Assembly: GCA_002428225.1 (NCBI GenBank)
Contig: DIUD01000037.1
Coordinates: 1 to 19,295 of the forward strand
Direction: 5' to 3'
DNA length: 19,295 bases
Source: Roseovarius sp. UBA6167
GTDB lineage: Bacteria; Pseudomonadota; Alphaproteobacteria; Rhodobacterales; Rhodobacteraceae
The notes under the pieces are model-generated. The model was not told where the DNA came from, searched no databases, and was given only the letters and a program-made list of their open reading frames with translations. Numbering within the stretch: position 1 is the first letter of the stretch; each line of letters opens with the position of its first letter. Below are positions 5,776 to 13,194 of the stretch, piece after piece. The position numbers were made by a program, and so were the translations under genes.

Positions 5776-7139
5776 GGTCCGCGATCTCCCTCTGGCTTGA
5801 CGTAGCGTAGCAGGAAAAGCCCGATCAGGAAAAGCCCGATGACCGGGGAAATGCCGATCCGGGCGCTTTCCGTCATGGCCGTGACCACGCCGATGGATGC
5901 GGGTGCGAGAAACGACGTTGCCCGCCCGGAAAGACCATAAAGCCCGAAGTTTTCCGTGGGATGGGCCGGGTCCGTGTGGCGCACCATCAGCGTCCGGCTG
6001 GCCGCCTGAAGCGTGCCGCCAAGCCCGCCGATCAGCACGCCACAGCCGAAAAAGATGATGTCGGGCAGGTTTGATCCCTCCGACAGCGGCAGCCCGAAAA
6101 TCTGTGTGCGGTCCATGCCCACCACCGTCACGCAGACCGCGATCAGCCCCCAGATCGCCACGGTAATGACCGGCTTGGGGCCGAACCGCGCGTCCAGCCT
6201 GCCGCCTGCCCAACTGAACAGCGCCGCAGAAATCGCCCCGATGATGCCGAAGATGCCCACCGAGGTGATGGACCATTTCAGCACCAGCACCGCGTAGGTG
6301 CCGCCAAAGCCGTAAAGTCCGTTGAGCGCATCGCGGTAGAACATCGACGACCCGAGATAGGCGCTGAGGCTGAGCCGGTGGCGCAACCCCTTGACCGTGC
6401 GCCATAGCGAGCCGAGCGCCTCCGAGACCCGCGCGCCGCGCGTGGCCGGGCCGCTTTCGCGCACCCAGAGGAAATAGGGGATCATGAACACCGCATACCA
6501 CAGCGCCGCGAAAGGCCCGACAAGGCGCGTGCCCTCGCGCGCGCCCGCGTCCAGCCCGAACAGCGGATCAAGCCCGATCAGCGTCTTGCCCGAGGGCTGT
6601 TCGACAAAGAGCAGCAGCATCAAAAACAGCGACAGCACGCCACCCGCATAGCCGAAGGCAAAGCCCGAGCCGGAGATCGCGCCCACCTCCTCGTCGGTGC
6701 CGAGCGAGGGCAGTTGCGCGTTGATGAAGATAAGCGCGTATTCCGCCCCGATGAAGCCGAGCGCAAAGGCCGCAAGCCCCCACCACAGGTTCGAGCCATC
6801 GGGCAGCATCCCCCAGATCGCCGCCGCGCCCACCACATACATGACGGAAAACACCGCGATCCACGGCCTGCGCCGCCCGGTCCGGTCCGCAAACGCCCCC
6901 ATGACCGGCGCGCCAAAGCCGATGATCAGCCCCGAGATGGTCAGCGCCTGCGACCACATGGTTTGCGCCCGCGCCGCCGCCGCTTCGGGCGCGAGGCCGG
7001 AATTGAGGAAATACTCCGAGGCGACCGAGGCAAAGTAAGGCCCGAAGATGAAGGTGACGAGCAGGGTATGATAGGGCTGGCTTGCCCAGTCGAAGAAATA
7101 CCAGCCCCAGATGCGCTTGCGCTGCGAGATTTCCGCCAT
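5757..7139 (-). CDS. MFS transporter, UMF1 / Atg22-like family
   Basis: The 460-residue inner-membrane protein has about twelve hydrophobic segments and begins 'RIWGWYFFDWASQPYHTLLVT', the signature of UMF1 (Atg22-like) MFS permeases. Further family traits are 'GFGAPVMGAFADRTGRRRPW' in the loop between segments 2 and 3, and the matching 'FSWAGGRLDARFGPK' in the second half. The substrate is unknown; yeast Atg22 exports amino acids from the vacuole, but this does not transfer safely. ATG 7139 is chosen over an upstream in-frame start because the family N-terminus begins there and a GGGGG tract precedes it. It lies 52 bases after the thioesterase-like gene and overlaps mepA. Confidence 0.88.
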   Translation of the reverse strand: MAEISQRKRIWGWYFFDWASQPYHTLLVTFIFGPYFASVASEYFLNSGLAPEAAAARAQTMWSQALTISGLIIGFGAPVMGAFADRTGRRRPWIAVFSVMYVVGAAAIWGMLPDGSNLWWGLAAFALGFIGAEYALIFINAQLPSLGTDEEVGAISGSGFAFGYAGGVLSLFLMLLLFVEQPSGKTLIGLDPLFGLDAGAREGTRLVGPFAALWYAVFMIPYFLWVRESGPATRGARVSEALGSLWRTVKGLRHRLSLSAYLGSSMFYRDALNGLYGFGGTYAVLVLKWSITSVGIFGIIGAISAALFSWAGGRLDARFGPKPVITVAIWGLIAVCVTVVGMDRTQIFGLPLSEGSNLPDIIFFGCGVLIGGLGGTLQAASRTLMVRHTDPAHPTENFGLYGLSGRATSFLAPASIGVVTAMTESARIGISPVIGLFLIGLFLLRYVKPEGDRGPWGVSR

Positions 7140-7191
7140 GACTGCCCCCGTTTCGAGCGCGATAAGACAGGTTCGCCCCCGCGCTAGCAAG

Positions 7192-7728
7192 CTATTCCTG
7201 CATCGGCGGCCAGGGGCGCGTTTCCTCGGCGGCGATCCAGGCGCGCACCCAGTCGGGCAGCGGGGAGGGGGTCTGTTCGTGCCCGAAAGCGGCCATCACC
7301 TCGGCCGTCGGCACGATGCCGCTTTGCCCTGTGACCGCAACGCGATAAAGGCAATGGCTGGTGCAGTCGCCCTGCGTGTTCCACATCGACTGTTCGAGAT
7401 AGAAAAAGCGCGCATCCCGGCCGATGATGCGCGAACGCATTTCGAGGCGATCGAATACCCGCACCCGGCGGCGATAGCGCACGCTCACCCCGGCGGCAGT
7501 CACGCCCCAGCCGTTGTGTTCGATCAGGCCAAGGAGACCGACGCGCCTGAACATCGGGATCCGCCCCAGGTCATATAGCGTGAGTGTGCGCCCGTTATTG
7601 AGCTCGCGCCAAAGGTCGATATCCCAGGGCAGGCAATAATGGTGCGAGACATGCGTCCCCGTCAGCGGCAGGGGCGGGGATTTGCGGTGCAGGCCAATCT
7701 GCCATATCATGCGAGCGAATGGGTACAT
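7192..7728 (-). CDS. Probable acyl-CoA thioesterase (hotdog fold, 4HBT-like)
   Basis: The 178-residue product resembles single-domain hotdog thioesterases. 'DIDLWRELNNGRTLTLYDLGR' (around residues 36-56) corresponds to the D-x-N-x-x-x-NN-x-x-Y-L region of the family, where the active-site Asp/Asn lies, and the alternating beta-strands 'VSVRYRRRVRVFDRLEMRSRIIG' follow. Hydrolysis of a fatty acyl-CoA is the family expectation; the substrate cannot be read from sequence. It has a GGAG eight bases before the ATG. It is first in a likely unit with the MFS gene and mepA, and is divergent from yggT. Confidence 0.75.
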   Translation of the reverse strand: MYPFARMIWQIGLHRKSPPLPLTGTHVSHHYCLPWDIDLWRELNNGRTLTLYDLGRIPMFRRVGLLGLIEHNGWGVTAAGVSVRYRRRVRVFDRLEMRSRIIGRDARFFYLEQSMWNTQGDCTSHCLYRVAVTGQSGIVPTAEVMAAFGHEQTPSPLPDWVRAWIAAEETRPWPPMQE

Positions 7729-7865
7729 GGAGGGTCTCCGCGACGTTTCCGCCCTCCTCTGTCAGCCCGCGCCCGCCCCGTCAACCGCATCCGCGCGTCA
7801 GGCTTGCGCTTCGTTGCGCGCCCGCTTAGGTCTGTTGCCGACCCGCACCAAAGGACACGCGCCCC

Positions 7866-8153
7866 ATGCAATCGCTTTTCCAGATCCTGATGCTGATCCT
7901 CGATGTGGTATGGTTCTTCATCATCGCGCATGTGATCATGTCGTGGCTGATCAATTTCCAGGTTCTCAACACCCGTCAGCAATTCGTGGCGCAGATCTGG
8001 TATGGGCTGAACCGGCTACTGGAACCGATCTATGCCCCGGTGCGCCGCATCCTGCCGCCCATGTCCGGCATCGACCTTGCGCCGCTTGCCGTGTTGATCG
8101 GGGTCTATGCGCTGCGCATCGTGCTGATGAACAACGCGGCCATGTTTTACTGA
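7866..8153 (+). CDS. YggT family membrane protein
   Basis: The 95-residue product has two hydrophobic segments (about 5-28 and 68-92) flanking 'LNRLLEPIYAPVRRILPPMSGIDLAPLAVL', the conserved YggT core with 'EP.Y.P.RR..P...G.D..P'. YggT proteins are inner-membrane proteins linked to osmotic balance or cell division and secretion, but the exact role is unresolved. AAAGGA lies ten bases before the ATG. It is transcribed alone, away from the thioesterase. Confidence 0.92.
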   Translation: MQSLFQILMLILDVVWFFIIAHVIMSWLINFQVLNTRQQFVAQIWYGLNRLLEPIYAPVRRILPPMSGIDLAPLAVLIGVYALRIVLMNNAAMFY

Positions 8154-8241
8154 TCGCCCCTGCGGCATCTCTGCGAATGACAGGCCGGCAAGCGTATGTT
8201 ACCGGAACCATGATTTTGGATTCTGAGAAAGTATCGCGCGG

Positions 8242-8805
8242 ATGAAGGTTGAAAACACGGCATTGGCGGGCGTGGTGTTGATCACGCCACCGCGTTTCGG
8301 CGATCATCGCGGCTTCTTTTCCGAAAGCTACAGTCGCGCAAAGCTGCTGCAGGCGGGAATCGGGGTAGAGTTCGTCCAGGACAATCACTCGCTCTCGCGC
8401 GAAAGGGGCACGGTGCGCGGCCTGCATTTCCAGGCCCCGCCGCACGCCCAGGACAAGCTGGTGCGCTGCGGGCGCGGCGCGCTGTTCGACGTGGCGGTGG
8501 ATATCCGCAAGGGCAGCCCGACCTGGGGGCAGTGGGTGGGCTATGAGCTGAGCTTCGAGAACGGGCGGCAATTGCTCGTGCCGGCGGGATTTGCGCATGG
8601 GTTCATGACGCTCGAACCGGATACCGAGATCATCTACAAATGCTCGGATTATTACGCCCCCGAGACCGAGGGCGCGCTGTTGTGGTCGGACCCCGATATC
8701 GGCATCGGCTGGCCGCTTGATGCGATCACGCCGGTGATCTCGGACAAGGACGCCGCCGCCCCCGGCATGGCGGATTTCGACAGCCCGTTCACATGGCAGG
8801 GATGA
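8242..8805 (+). CDS. rfbC: dTDP-4-dehydrorhamnose 3,5-epimerase
   Basis: The 187-residue cupin enzyme carries out the third step of dTDP-L-rhamnose synthesis. The catalytic pair is present: His62 in 'RGLHFQ' and Tyr132 in 'IYKCSDYY', and 'VPAGFAHGF' is the typical cupin strand. Length matches the family (about 180-190). The gene precedes rfbB by four bases, so the two are almost certainly co-transcribed. The SD before ATG 8242 is weak. Confidence 0.95.
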   Translation: MKVENTALAGVVLITPPRFGDHRGFFSESYSRAKLLQAGIGVEFVQDNHSLSRERGTVRGLHFQAPPHAQDKLVRCGRGALFDVAVDIRKGSPTWGQWVGYELSFENGRQLLVPAGFAHGFMTLEPDTEIIYKCSDYYAPETEGALLWSDPDIGIGWPLDAITPVISDKDAAAPGMADFDSPFTWQG

Positions 8806-8809
8806 GATC

Positions 8810-9856
8810 ATGAAACTGCTTGTCACCGGCGGGGCGGGGTTCATCGGATCGGCGGTCGTGCGCAAGGCGATTGCGCAGGGGCACGCGGTGGTCAATCTCG
8901 ACGCGCTGACCTATGCCGCCTGCCTCGAGAATGTCGCGCCGGTCGCGGACGATCCGAATTACGCCTTCGAGCAGGCCGATATCCGCGATCGCGCCGCGCT
9001 TGACCGGGTGTTTGCCGTGCATGAGCCGGACGCGGTGATGCATCTGGCCGCCGAGAGCCATGTTGACCGCTCGATCGACGGGCCGGCCACCTTTGTCGAG
9101 ACCAACCTTGTCGGGACGTTCAACATGCTGGAAGCGGCCCGCGCCCACTGGACCCGCAAGGGCAGGCCCGGGGCTTTTCGCTTTCACCACATCTCGACCG
9201 ACGAGGTCTATGGCTCGCTGCCCGACGATCCCGCGATCCGCTTTACCGAGGACACGCCCTATGATCCGCGCTCGCCCTATTCGGCGTCCAAGGCGGGCTC
9301 GGACCACCTTGTGCGCGCCTGGCACGAGACCTACGGCCTGCCGGTGGTGCTGACCAATTGTTCCAACAACTACGGTCCCTATCATTTTCCCGAAAAGCTG
9401 ATCCCGGTGGTGATCCTCAATGCGCTCGCGGGCAAGCCGCTGCCGATCTATGGCGACGGCTCCAACGTGCGCGACTGGCTTTATGTCGAGGATCACGCCG
9501 AGGCGCTGCTGCTGGTGGTGCGCAAGGGCGCGGTGGGGCGCAGCTACAATATCGGCGGCGGCAACGAGCGCAGCAACCTGGACCTGGTAAAGGCGCTCTG
9601 CGCCATTCTCGACCGGATGCGACCAAGGGCGCGGGGGTCTTATGCCGATCAGATCACCTTTGTCGCCGACCGCCCCGGCCATGATGCGCGTTACGCGATC
9701 GACGCGGCACGGATCGAGGCAGAACTTGGCTGGCGGCCGTCGGTGACGATCGAGGAGGGGCTTGAACGCACCGTCGCGTGGTATCTCGACAACGAAAGCT
9801 GGTGGCGCGCGCTGCAATCGCGCGACGGCGTGGGCAGGCGTCTTGGCACCGGCTAG
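8810..9856 (+). CDS. rfbB: dTDP-glucose 4,6-dehydratase
   Basis: The 348-residue short-chain-dehydrogenase-like enzyme converts dTDP-glucose to dTDP-4-keto-6-deoxyglucose, step two of the rhamnose pathway. The NAD-binding motif GGAGFIG is at 7-13. The dehydratase triad Thr130-Asp131-Glu132 lies in 'HHISTDEVYGS' and the catalytic Tyr157-x3-Lys161 in 'YSASKAG'. 'NCSNNYGPYHFPEKLIP' is diagnostic for RmlB. The start follows a GGGATGAG SD. Confidence 0.96.
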   Translation: MKLLVTGGAGFIGSAVVRKAIAQGHAVVNLDALTYAACLENVAPVADDPNYAFEQADIRDRAALDRVFAVHEPDAVMHLAAESHVDRSIDGPATFVETNLVGTFNMLEAARAHWTRKGRPGAFRFHHISTDEVYGSLPDDPAIRFTEDTPYDPRSPYSASKAGSDHLVRAWHETYGLPVVLTNCSNNYGPYHFPEKLIPVVILNALAGKPLPIYGDGSNVRDWLYVEDHAEALLLVVRKGAVGRSYNIGGGNERSNLDLVKALCAILDRMRPRARGSYADQITFVADRPGHDARYAIDAARIEAELGWRPSVTIEEGLERTVAWYLDNESWWRALQSRDGVGRRLGTG

Positions 9857-9880
9857 GGCACGGATCGAAAGGGGAAGGCC

Positions 9881-10726
9881 ATGAAAATCCTCGTCTTTGG
9901 CAAGACAGGCCAGGTGGCCACCGAGTTGCAGGCGCAGGCCGAGGTTGTCGCGCTGGGGCGCGATGCGGCGGATCTGTCCCGGCCATCGTCCTGCGCCGAG
10001 GCGATCCGCGCGCATCGCCCCGACGCGGTGATAAATGCCGCCGCCTGGACGGCGGTGGATCGCGCCGAGGAGGAAGAGGCACTGGCCACCGTAATCAACG
10101 GCGAGGCCCCCGGCGCGATGGCGCGGGCCTGTGCCGCGCTGGATATTCCCCTTGTCCACATCTCGACCGATTATGTATTTTCTGGCGCGGGCGAGCGACC
10201 CTGGCGGCCCACCGATCCGGTCGGTCCCATCGGCGCCTATGGCCGCTCGAAACTGGCGGGCGAACGGGCGGTGGCCGCGGCCGGCGGCCAGTGGGCGGTG
10301 CTGCGCACGAGCTGGGTGTTCTCTGCGCATGGCAACAATTTCCTCAAGACCATGCTGCGCCTGTCGCAGTCGCGCGACGCGCTTGACATCGTGGCGGATC
10401 AGATCGGCGGGCCGACCCCGGCAGATGCCATCGCCGCCGCCTGCCTGGACATGGCGCGGGCAATGGTCGCGGATGGGGACAAGGGCGGCATGTATCACTT
10501 TTCCGGCGCACCCGACACCAGCTGGAAAGGCTTTGCCGAAGAGATTTTCGCGCGCGCGGGCCGCGCTGCGTCGGTCGCGGGCATCCCGACGAGCGCCTAT
10601 CCGACCCCGGCGCGGCGACCGCTGAATTCGCGCATGGATTGCACCGCGCTGGCGCGCGACTTCGGCATCGCGCGCCCCGACTGGCGCGCCGGGCTGGAGC
10701 GCGCGCTGGCCGCCCTCGGCGCATGA
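9881..10726 (+). CDS. rfbD: dTDP-4-dehydrorhamnose reductase
   Basis: The 281-residue NAD(P)H-dependent reductase makes dTDP-L-rhamnose, the final pathway step. The nucleotide loop GKTGQVA is at 7-13, 'ISTDYVFSG' at 94-102, and Tyr120-x3-Lys124 in 'YGRSKLAGE' is the catalytic pair. AAAGGGGAAGG precedes the ATG. The family order in many genomes continues into rfbA (glucose-1-phosphate thymidylyltransferase), which is absent here: 100 bases past the stop lies an IS110 relic. Confidence 0.95.
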   Translation: MKILVFGKTGQVATELQAQAEVVALGRDAADLSRPSSCAEAIRAHRPDAVINAAAWTAVDRAEEEEALATVINGEAPGAMARACAALDIPLVHISTDYVFSGAGERPWRPTDPVGPIGAYGRSKLAGERAVAAAGGQWAVLRTSWVFSAHGNNFLKTMLRLSQSRDALDIVADQIGGPTPADAIAAACLDMARAMVADGDKGGMYHFSGAPDTSWKGFAEEIFARAGRAASVAGIPTSAYPTPARRPLNSRMDCTALARDFGIARPDWRAGLERALAALGA

Positions 10727-10824
10727 TCCGGCGGGGACGCCTGGAAATCACGACGGTCAAGGGCGTCGTTCCCGCTGGTCGCGCGGGCGCGCGCCGGTCG
10801 GCCTGAACGCCCAAACGCACCGCC

Positions 10825-10923
10825 CATGTAGAGGGCGTCGCGCAATGGCTTGCGTCCGCCTGTGATGAATGACTGTCCCTGCCACTGGCCGGATTGTCGG
10901 GTGACGGGGGCGAGGCCGGTCAG
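10825..10923 (-). pseudogene. IS110-family transposase C-terminal relic
   Basis: The minus-strand translation reads LTGLAPVTRQSGQW..., then GGRKPLRDALYM, the highly conserved C-terminal block of IS110/IS116/IS902 transposases ('LTGLAPVTRQSG.W.G...I.GGRK.LR..LYM'). Similarity ends after LYM, where the family normally continues. At its upstream end it abuts a sequence that looks like the tip of an IS256 element. About 33 codons survive. Confidence 0.75.
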
Positions 10924-10950
10924 GGGGAATGTCCCGATCGATGTTGAAAC
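10924..10950. repeat. Probable terminal inverted repeat of IS256-family element
   Basis: GGGGAATGTCCCGATCGATG, ending GTTGAAAC, lies 30 bases beyond the stop of the IS256 transposase fragment. IS256-type ends often begin with a G-run and TGTCCC followed by TTGAAA-like bases. Its position between the IS110 relic and the IS256 transposase marks a likely insertion point. The matching left end was not found. Confidence 0.4.
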
Positions 10951-10979
10951 TCGTCTGAGCGGCGCTGCGTCATTGAAGG

Positions 10980-11290
10980 TTATGCGGCATCCTTGACCTG
11001 GTCAAGCTGGCGGTTCTGTCGATGGACGATGAGGGCCTGCTTGAGAATTGGTAGCTGCTTGTAGGCCTTGAGACGCCGGAAGCCCTTCTTGGCTTCGAAC
11101 ATCCCTGCGGCGGTCCATCGCGAGGCCATCCTGGCATCCCGCCATCGTTTCACGTTCCGGCAGACCTGTCGGATGACGCTGTTCATGGACTCGATGATAT
11201 TGGTGCTGGCCAGTGAGCGCCGGAGTTCAAGCGGCAGCCCAAGCCTGACCACGGTGAGGATTTCATCGAGACCGTCTGCAGACGAGCGCC
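10980..11290 (-). pseudogene. IS256-family (mutator-type) transposase, C-terminal fragment
   Basis: About 100 C-terminal residues survive: 'LDEILTVVRLGLP', 'RRSLASTNIIESMNS', 'RNVKRWRDARM', 'RWTAAGMFEAKKGFRRLKAY', ending VKDAA-stop. 'STN.IES' carries the third catalytic acidic residue (Glu) of the DDE triad of IS256 transposases. The first two acidic residues and the N-terminus are missing, so it cannot be active. Similarity stops near 11290, at an AT-rich joint, although the frame stays open to 11342. Confidence 0.8.
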
Positions 11291-11524
11291 TTATATGAAT
11301 TATGGGCAACAAATGCATTATCCGGGTTAACATCTCCAACACTAATCTGGATCAGTCCCGCAGCGAAGAGAACCGGGTAGGGTTTTGGGTGACGGCATTA
11401 CATTCAGTCGTCGGACGTTTGGTGCGAGTGTCGGCAAGGTTTCCTGTCGGGGGATATCCGGTCTCCAGCCCGGCCCGGCAGGAAAACTTGTCAATTCGTC
11501 CAGACACTTGAAAGGATCCACTCG
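11291..11524. other. Junction and leader region between IS256 relic and small CDS
   Basis: The first 60 bases are AT-rich compared with the surroundings and contain 'TTATATGAATTATGG' and 'TGCATTATCC', suggesting a foreign junction. A hairpin follows at 11440-11485 (arms TTTCCTGTCGGG / CCCGGCAGGAAA, one G-T pair). No protein gene is recognisable before 11525. Confidence 0.4.
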
Positions 11525-11719
11525 ATGGACTCGAAAACACCTGCGCCCAACACCGCCGAGAAGATGAAGAGCGTCAAGGCGGCCTGCGACAAGGCTGCCG
11601 CCGGCCCCAAGAAGGACGCGGCGATGAAGCATTTCCAAGCCGCCGAGAAGGCGCAATCGGCGAAGAATGACAGCGACTGCAACCGCGAACTCGACGCGGC
11701 CACGCACGCGCTGGCATAA
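11525..11719 (+). CDS. Small helical protein of unknown function
   Basis: The 64-residue product is rich in Ala and Lys with two cysteines ('AACDKAAAGPKKDAAMKHF', 'DSDCNRELDAATHAL') and should fold mainly as helices. It resembles small uncharacterised proteins I associate with alphaproteobacteria, but I cannot name a family or function. AAAGGA lies eight bases before the ATG, and the gene is followed by a convergent hairpin. It has no signal peptide or membrane segment, so it is probably cytosolic. Confidence 0.75.
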   Translation: MDSKTPAPNTAEKMKSVKAACDKAAAGPKKDAAMKHFQAAEKAQSAKNDSDCNRELDAATHALA

Positions 11720-11741
11720 GCTGCGGCGAGACTGAAGCGAT

Positions 11742-11770
11742 GCCGCTCCGGCAAGACCTGCCGGGGCGGC
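11742..11770. terminator. Hairpin between convergent small CDS and Crp/Fnr gene
   Basis: GCCGCTCCGGCA (11742-11753) pairs with TGCCGGGGCGGC (11759-11770) around a five-base loop, with one T-G pair. It lies exactly between the stops at 11719 and 11774 and could serve both strands. No T-tract follows on either side. Confidence 0.45.
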
Positions 11771-11773
11771 GCG

Positions 11774-12505
11774 TCAACGCAGGAGCGGCCCGTCCTGGTC
11801 GAGGTAGGCCGTGTCAAACCCGGCCATCTCACGAAGGCGGTCAATATCGTTGAAGATCACATGCCTCTTCCGGAACGTAACAAGGCCGTCATCGCGCAGA
11901 TGACGCAGCACGCGGTTCACATGTACCGCGCTCAGCCCGAGCGCGTCGGCCAGGTGATACTGCGTCAGCGGACAGGCATAGCCGGTCTTGTCCCCAAGAC
12001 CCACAAGCATCAGCCGCGCCCCGAGCTCGAGCAGGAAATGCGCCATGCGTTCCTCGGCCGAGCGACGCCCCAGATTGACCAGATGCTCCACCACCATCGC
12101 CTCGTCCCGCGAGGCCGCCCAGAGAACTGCGGTGGCAAGACGCGGCGCATGCGCGAAGGCATCGAAGATATCCGAGGCGAGCACCTCGGAGGCCTCGATG
12201 CGCGTCGCCGCCTCGATGCTGTGATCGGCGGTGCGGAACAGGATGCTGCGCAGGCCGAGAAAATCGCCCGGAACCTGGAAATCCACGATCTGCCGCTCGC
12301 CATCGGGCAGCACCTTGTAGGATAGCGCCCAGCCTTCGGCCAGGATGAAGGCAGATGCGTTGGATTGCCCCTCATGGATCATCTCGTGCCCCGGCAAGAA
12401 GGTGCGGCGACGTCGGTGAAACCGCGCCAGCGTTTCAAGATCAACATCCGACAGGGCAACGAAGGCCGAGAGTTTTCGGGTCAACGGGCTGTCCAGAGGC
12501 AACAT
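11774..12505 (-). CDS. Crp/Fnr-family transcriptional regulator
   Basis: The 243-residue product has an N-terminal cyclic-nucleotide-binding-like beta-roll (about 10-115, with 'FLPGHEMIHEGQ' and 'QIVDFQVPGDFLG'), a dimer helix (120-155), and a C-terminal winged helix with 'TQYHLADALGLSAVHVNRVLRHL' at 181-203. The cysteine cluster of Fnr is absent, so direct oxygen sensing by an Fe-S cluster is not expected; the effector is unknown. ATG 12505 is preferred over 12517 because GGAAG lies five bases upstream. A near-palindromic TGCATCAGTGCA occurs 77 bases upstream and an EcfG-like promoter 520 bases upstream on the same strand. Confidence 0.88.
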   Translation of the reverse strand: MLPLDSPLTRKLSAFVALSDVDLETLARFHRRRRTFLPGHEMIHEGQSNASAFILAEGWALSYKVLPDGERQIVDFQVPGDFLGLRSILFRTADHSIEAATRIEASEVLASDIFDAFAHAPRLATAVLWAASRDEAMVVEHLVNLGRRSAEERMAHFLLELGARLMLVGLGDKTGYACPLTQYHLADALGLSAVHVNRVLRHLRDDGLVTFRKRHVIFNDIDRLREMAGFDTAYLDQDGPLLR

Positions 12506-12581
12506 TCTCACTTCCATTGCTACGGTTTTGGGCGGGATTCCCCGACACAAATAGCCGGAAAGTGAAGTGCCGAAACTGCTT

Positions 12582-12593
12582 TGCATCAGTGCA
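12582..12593. promoter_or_regulatory. Candidate operator TGCATCAGTGCA upstream of the Crp/Fnr gene
   Basis: The 12-mer TGCA-TCAG-TGCA is nearly symmetric and recurs exactly at 17730-17741. Here it lies in the divergent region between the regulator (start 12505) and the small CDS (start 12679), where an autoregulatory site would be expected. The link to this regulator is inference; the motif does not match the Fnr consensus TTGAT-N4-ATCAA. Confidence 0.25.
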
Positions 12594-12678
12594 TGATAAC
12601 AGAAGACGCCTATGATCGCACGATGTTGCGGGTTAATGAGGACCGGCGCATCGACCTCGATTTGAAAGTGAAGCTGAT

Positions 12679-12912
12679 ATGTCCCTTCCCGTTGACATTG
12701 CTGGAACCGCTGCGCTGGCCATTTGTGAATCACTGCTGCTTGCCCTCAATGATCGCAACATCCTTCCCGAACAAGAGATCGTCGGCATTCTCAAGGATGC
12801 CGCCGCCGCGCATGAAAATGCACTGTCCGGCGACGAGGATGCGCTGCACGCGGCGGTCGCCACACTGATCAACGGCATCCTTGCCGGTGGGAACTCCGTG
12901 CGGCGGCACTGA
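12679..12912 (+). CDS. Small conserved protein of unknown function
   Basis: The 77-residue product begins MSLPVDIAGTAALAICESLL and continues with 'ALNDRNILPEQEIVGILKDAAAAHENA' and a C-terminal 'INGILAGGNSVRR'. It looks like a helical cytosolic protein that I associate with uncharacterised small proteins of Rhodobacterales and Rhizobiales, next to regulators or stress genes. It is divergent from the Crp/Fnr gene. The SD is weak (GTGAAG). An EcfG-like promoter on the other strand (13028-13052) would produce RNA antisense to it. Confidence 0.7.
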   Translation: MSLPVDIAGTAALAICESLLLALNDRNILPEQEIVGILKDAAAAHENALSGDEDALHAAVATLINGILAGGNSVRRH

Positions 12913-13194
12913 CAGCAGGCATCGCGACATCGGTCCGAACCGTCTGATCAGTATGCACACGAACAAAACGATGAGAATGGCGCCAAGGAAAGCCTGCCCT
13001 GTTTCTGAGTTCTGCAAGTGTGGTGTTAACGTCTGACGGCACGCCTTGTTCCAGAAGCTCTTTCAGACAAGGTGGGCGTGGACGCGCGGGCAAAAGCCGT
13101 TCCCTGACCCAGCCAGCAAATGTGCGATCTTGGGCTTTCCCTGTGATCCGAACATACTTTGATGCCGCAAATTCCCGGAAAGGTCAGCGCAAAA
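12913..13194. other. Intergenic region with outward minus-strand promoter
   Basis: There is no plus-strand gene here. On the minus strand it contains the EcfG-like promoter at 13028-13052 and a hydrophobic frame without an ATG (from a TTG at 13017; 'AFLGAILIVLFVCILIRRF'). The leader of the permease gene occupies the right side, with GGAAAGG 11 bases before ATG 13195. Confidence 0.4.
13028..13052 (-). promoter_or_regulatory. EcfG-type (general stress) promoter
   Basis: On the minus strand the sequence is GGAAC (13052-13048), 16 bases, CGTT (13031-13028). This is an exact match to the alphaproteobacterial EcfG consensus GGAAC-N16/17-CGTT. It fires toward lower coordinates, starting near 13020, antisense to the CDS at 12679-12912 and toward the Crp/Fnr gene. 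No other exact match turned up when I read through the accessory region. Confidence 0.5.

Noticed and set aside
5776..6501. In-frame upstream extension of mepA
   Set aside because: The open frame runs through the MFS gene. The lipoprotein signal at 5775 and the normal family length mark the true start.
7729..7865. Possible RNA gene between the thioesterase and yggT
   Set aside because: No tRNA-like fold, terminator or convincing promoter is visible; it is treated as a divergent promoter region.
8789..10498. Long minus-strand open frame over rfbB and rfbD
   Set aside because: It mirrors two well-conserved enzymes, with no start signal and composition typical of an antisense GC-rich frame.
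10924..10980. Continuation of the IS110 frame into the IS256 tip
   Set aside because: The frame stays open by chance, but the residues upstream of LTGLAPV do not resemble IS110 transposases.
11342..11844. Minus-strand frames over the 64-residue protein gene
   Set aside because: They overlap a plus-strand CDS with a clear SD and show no domain; the Ala/Val-rich sequence is what an antisense frame gives.
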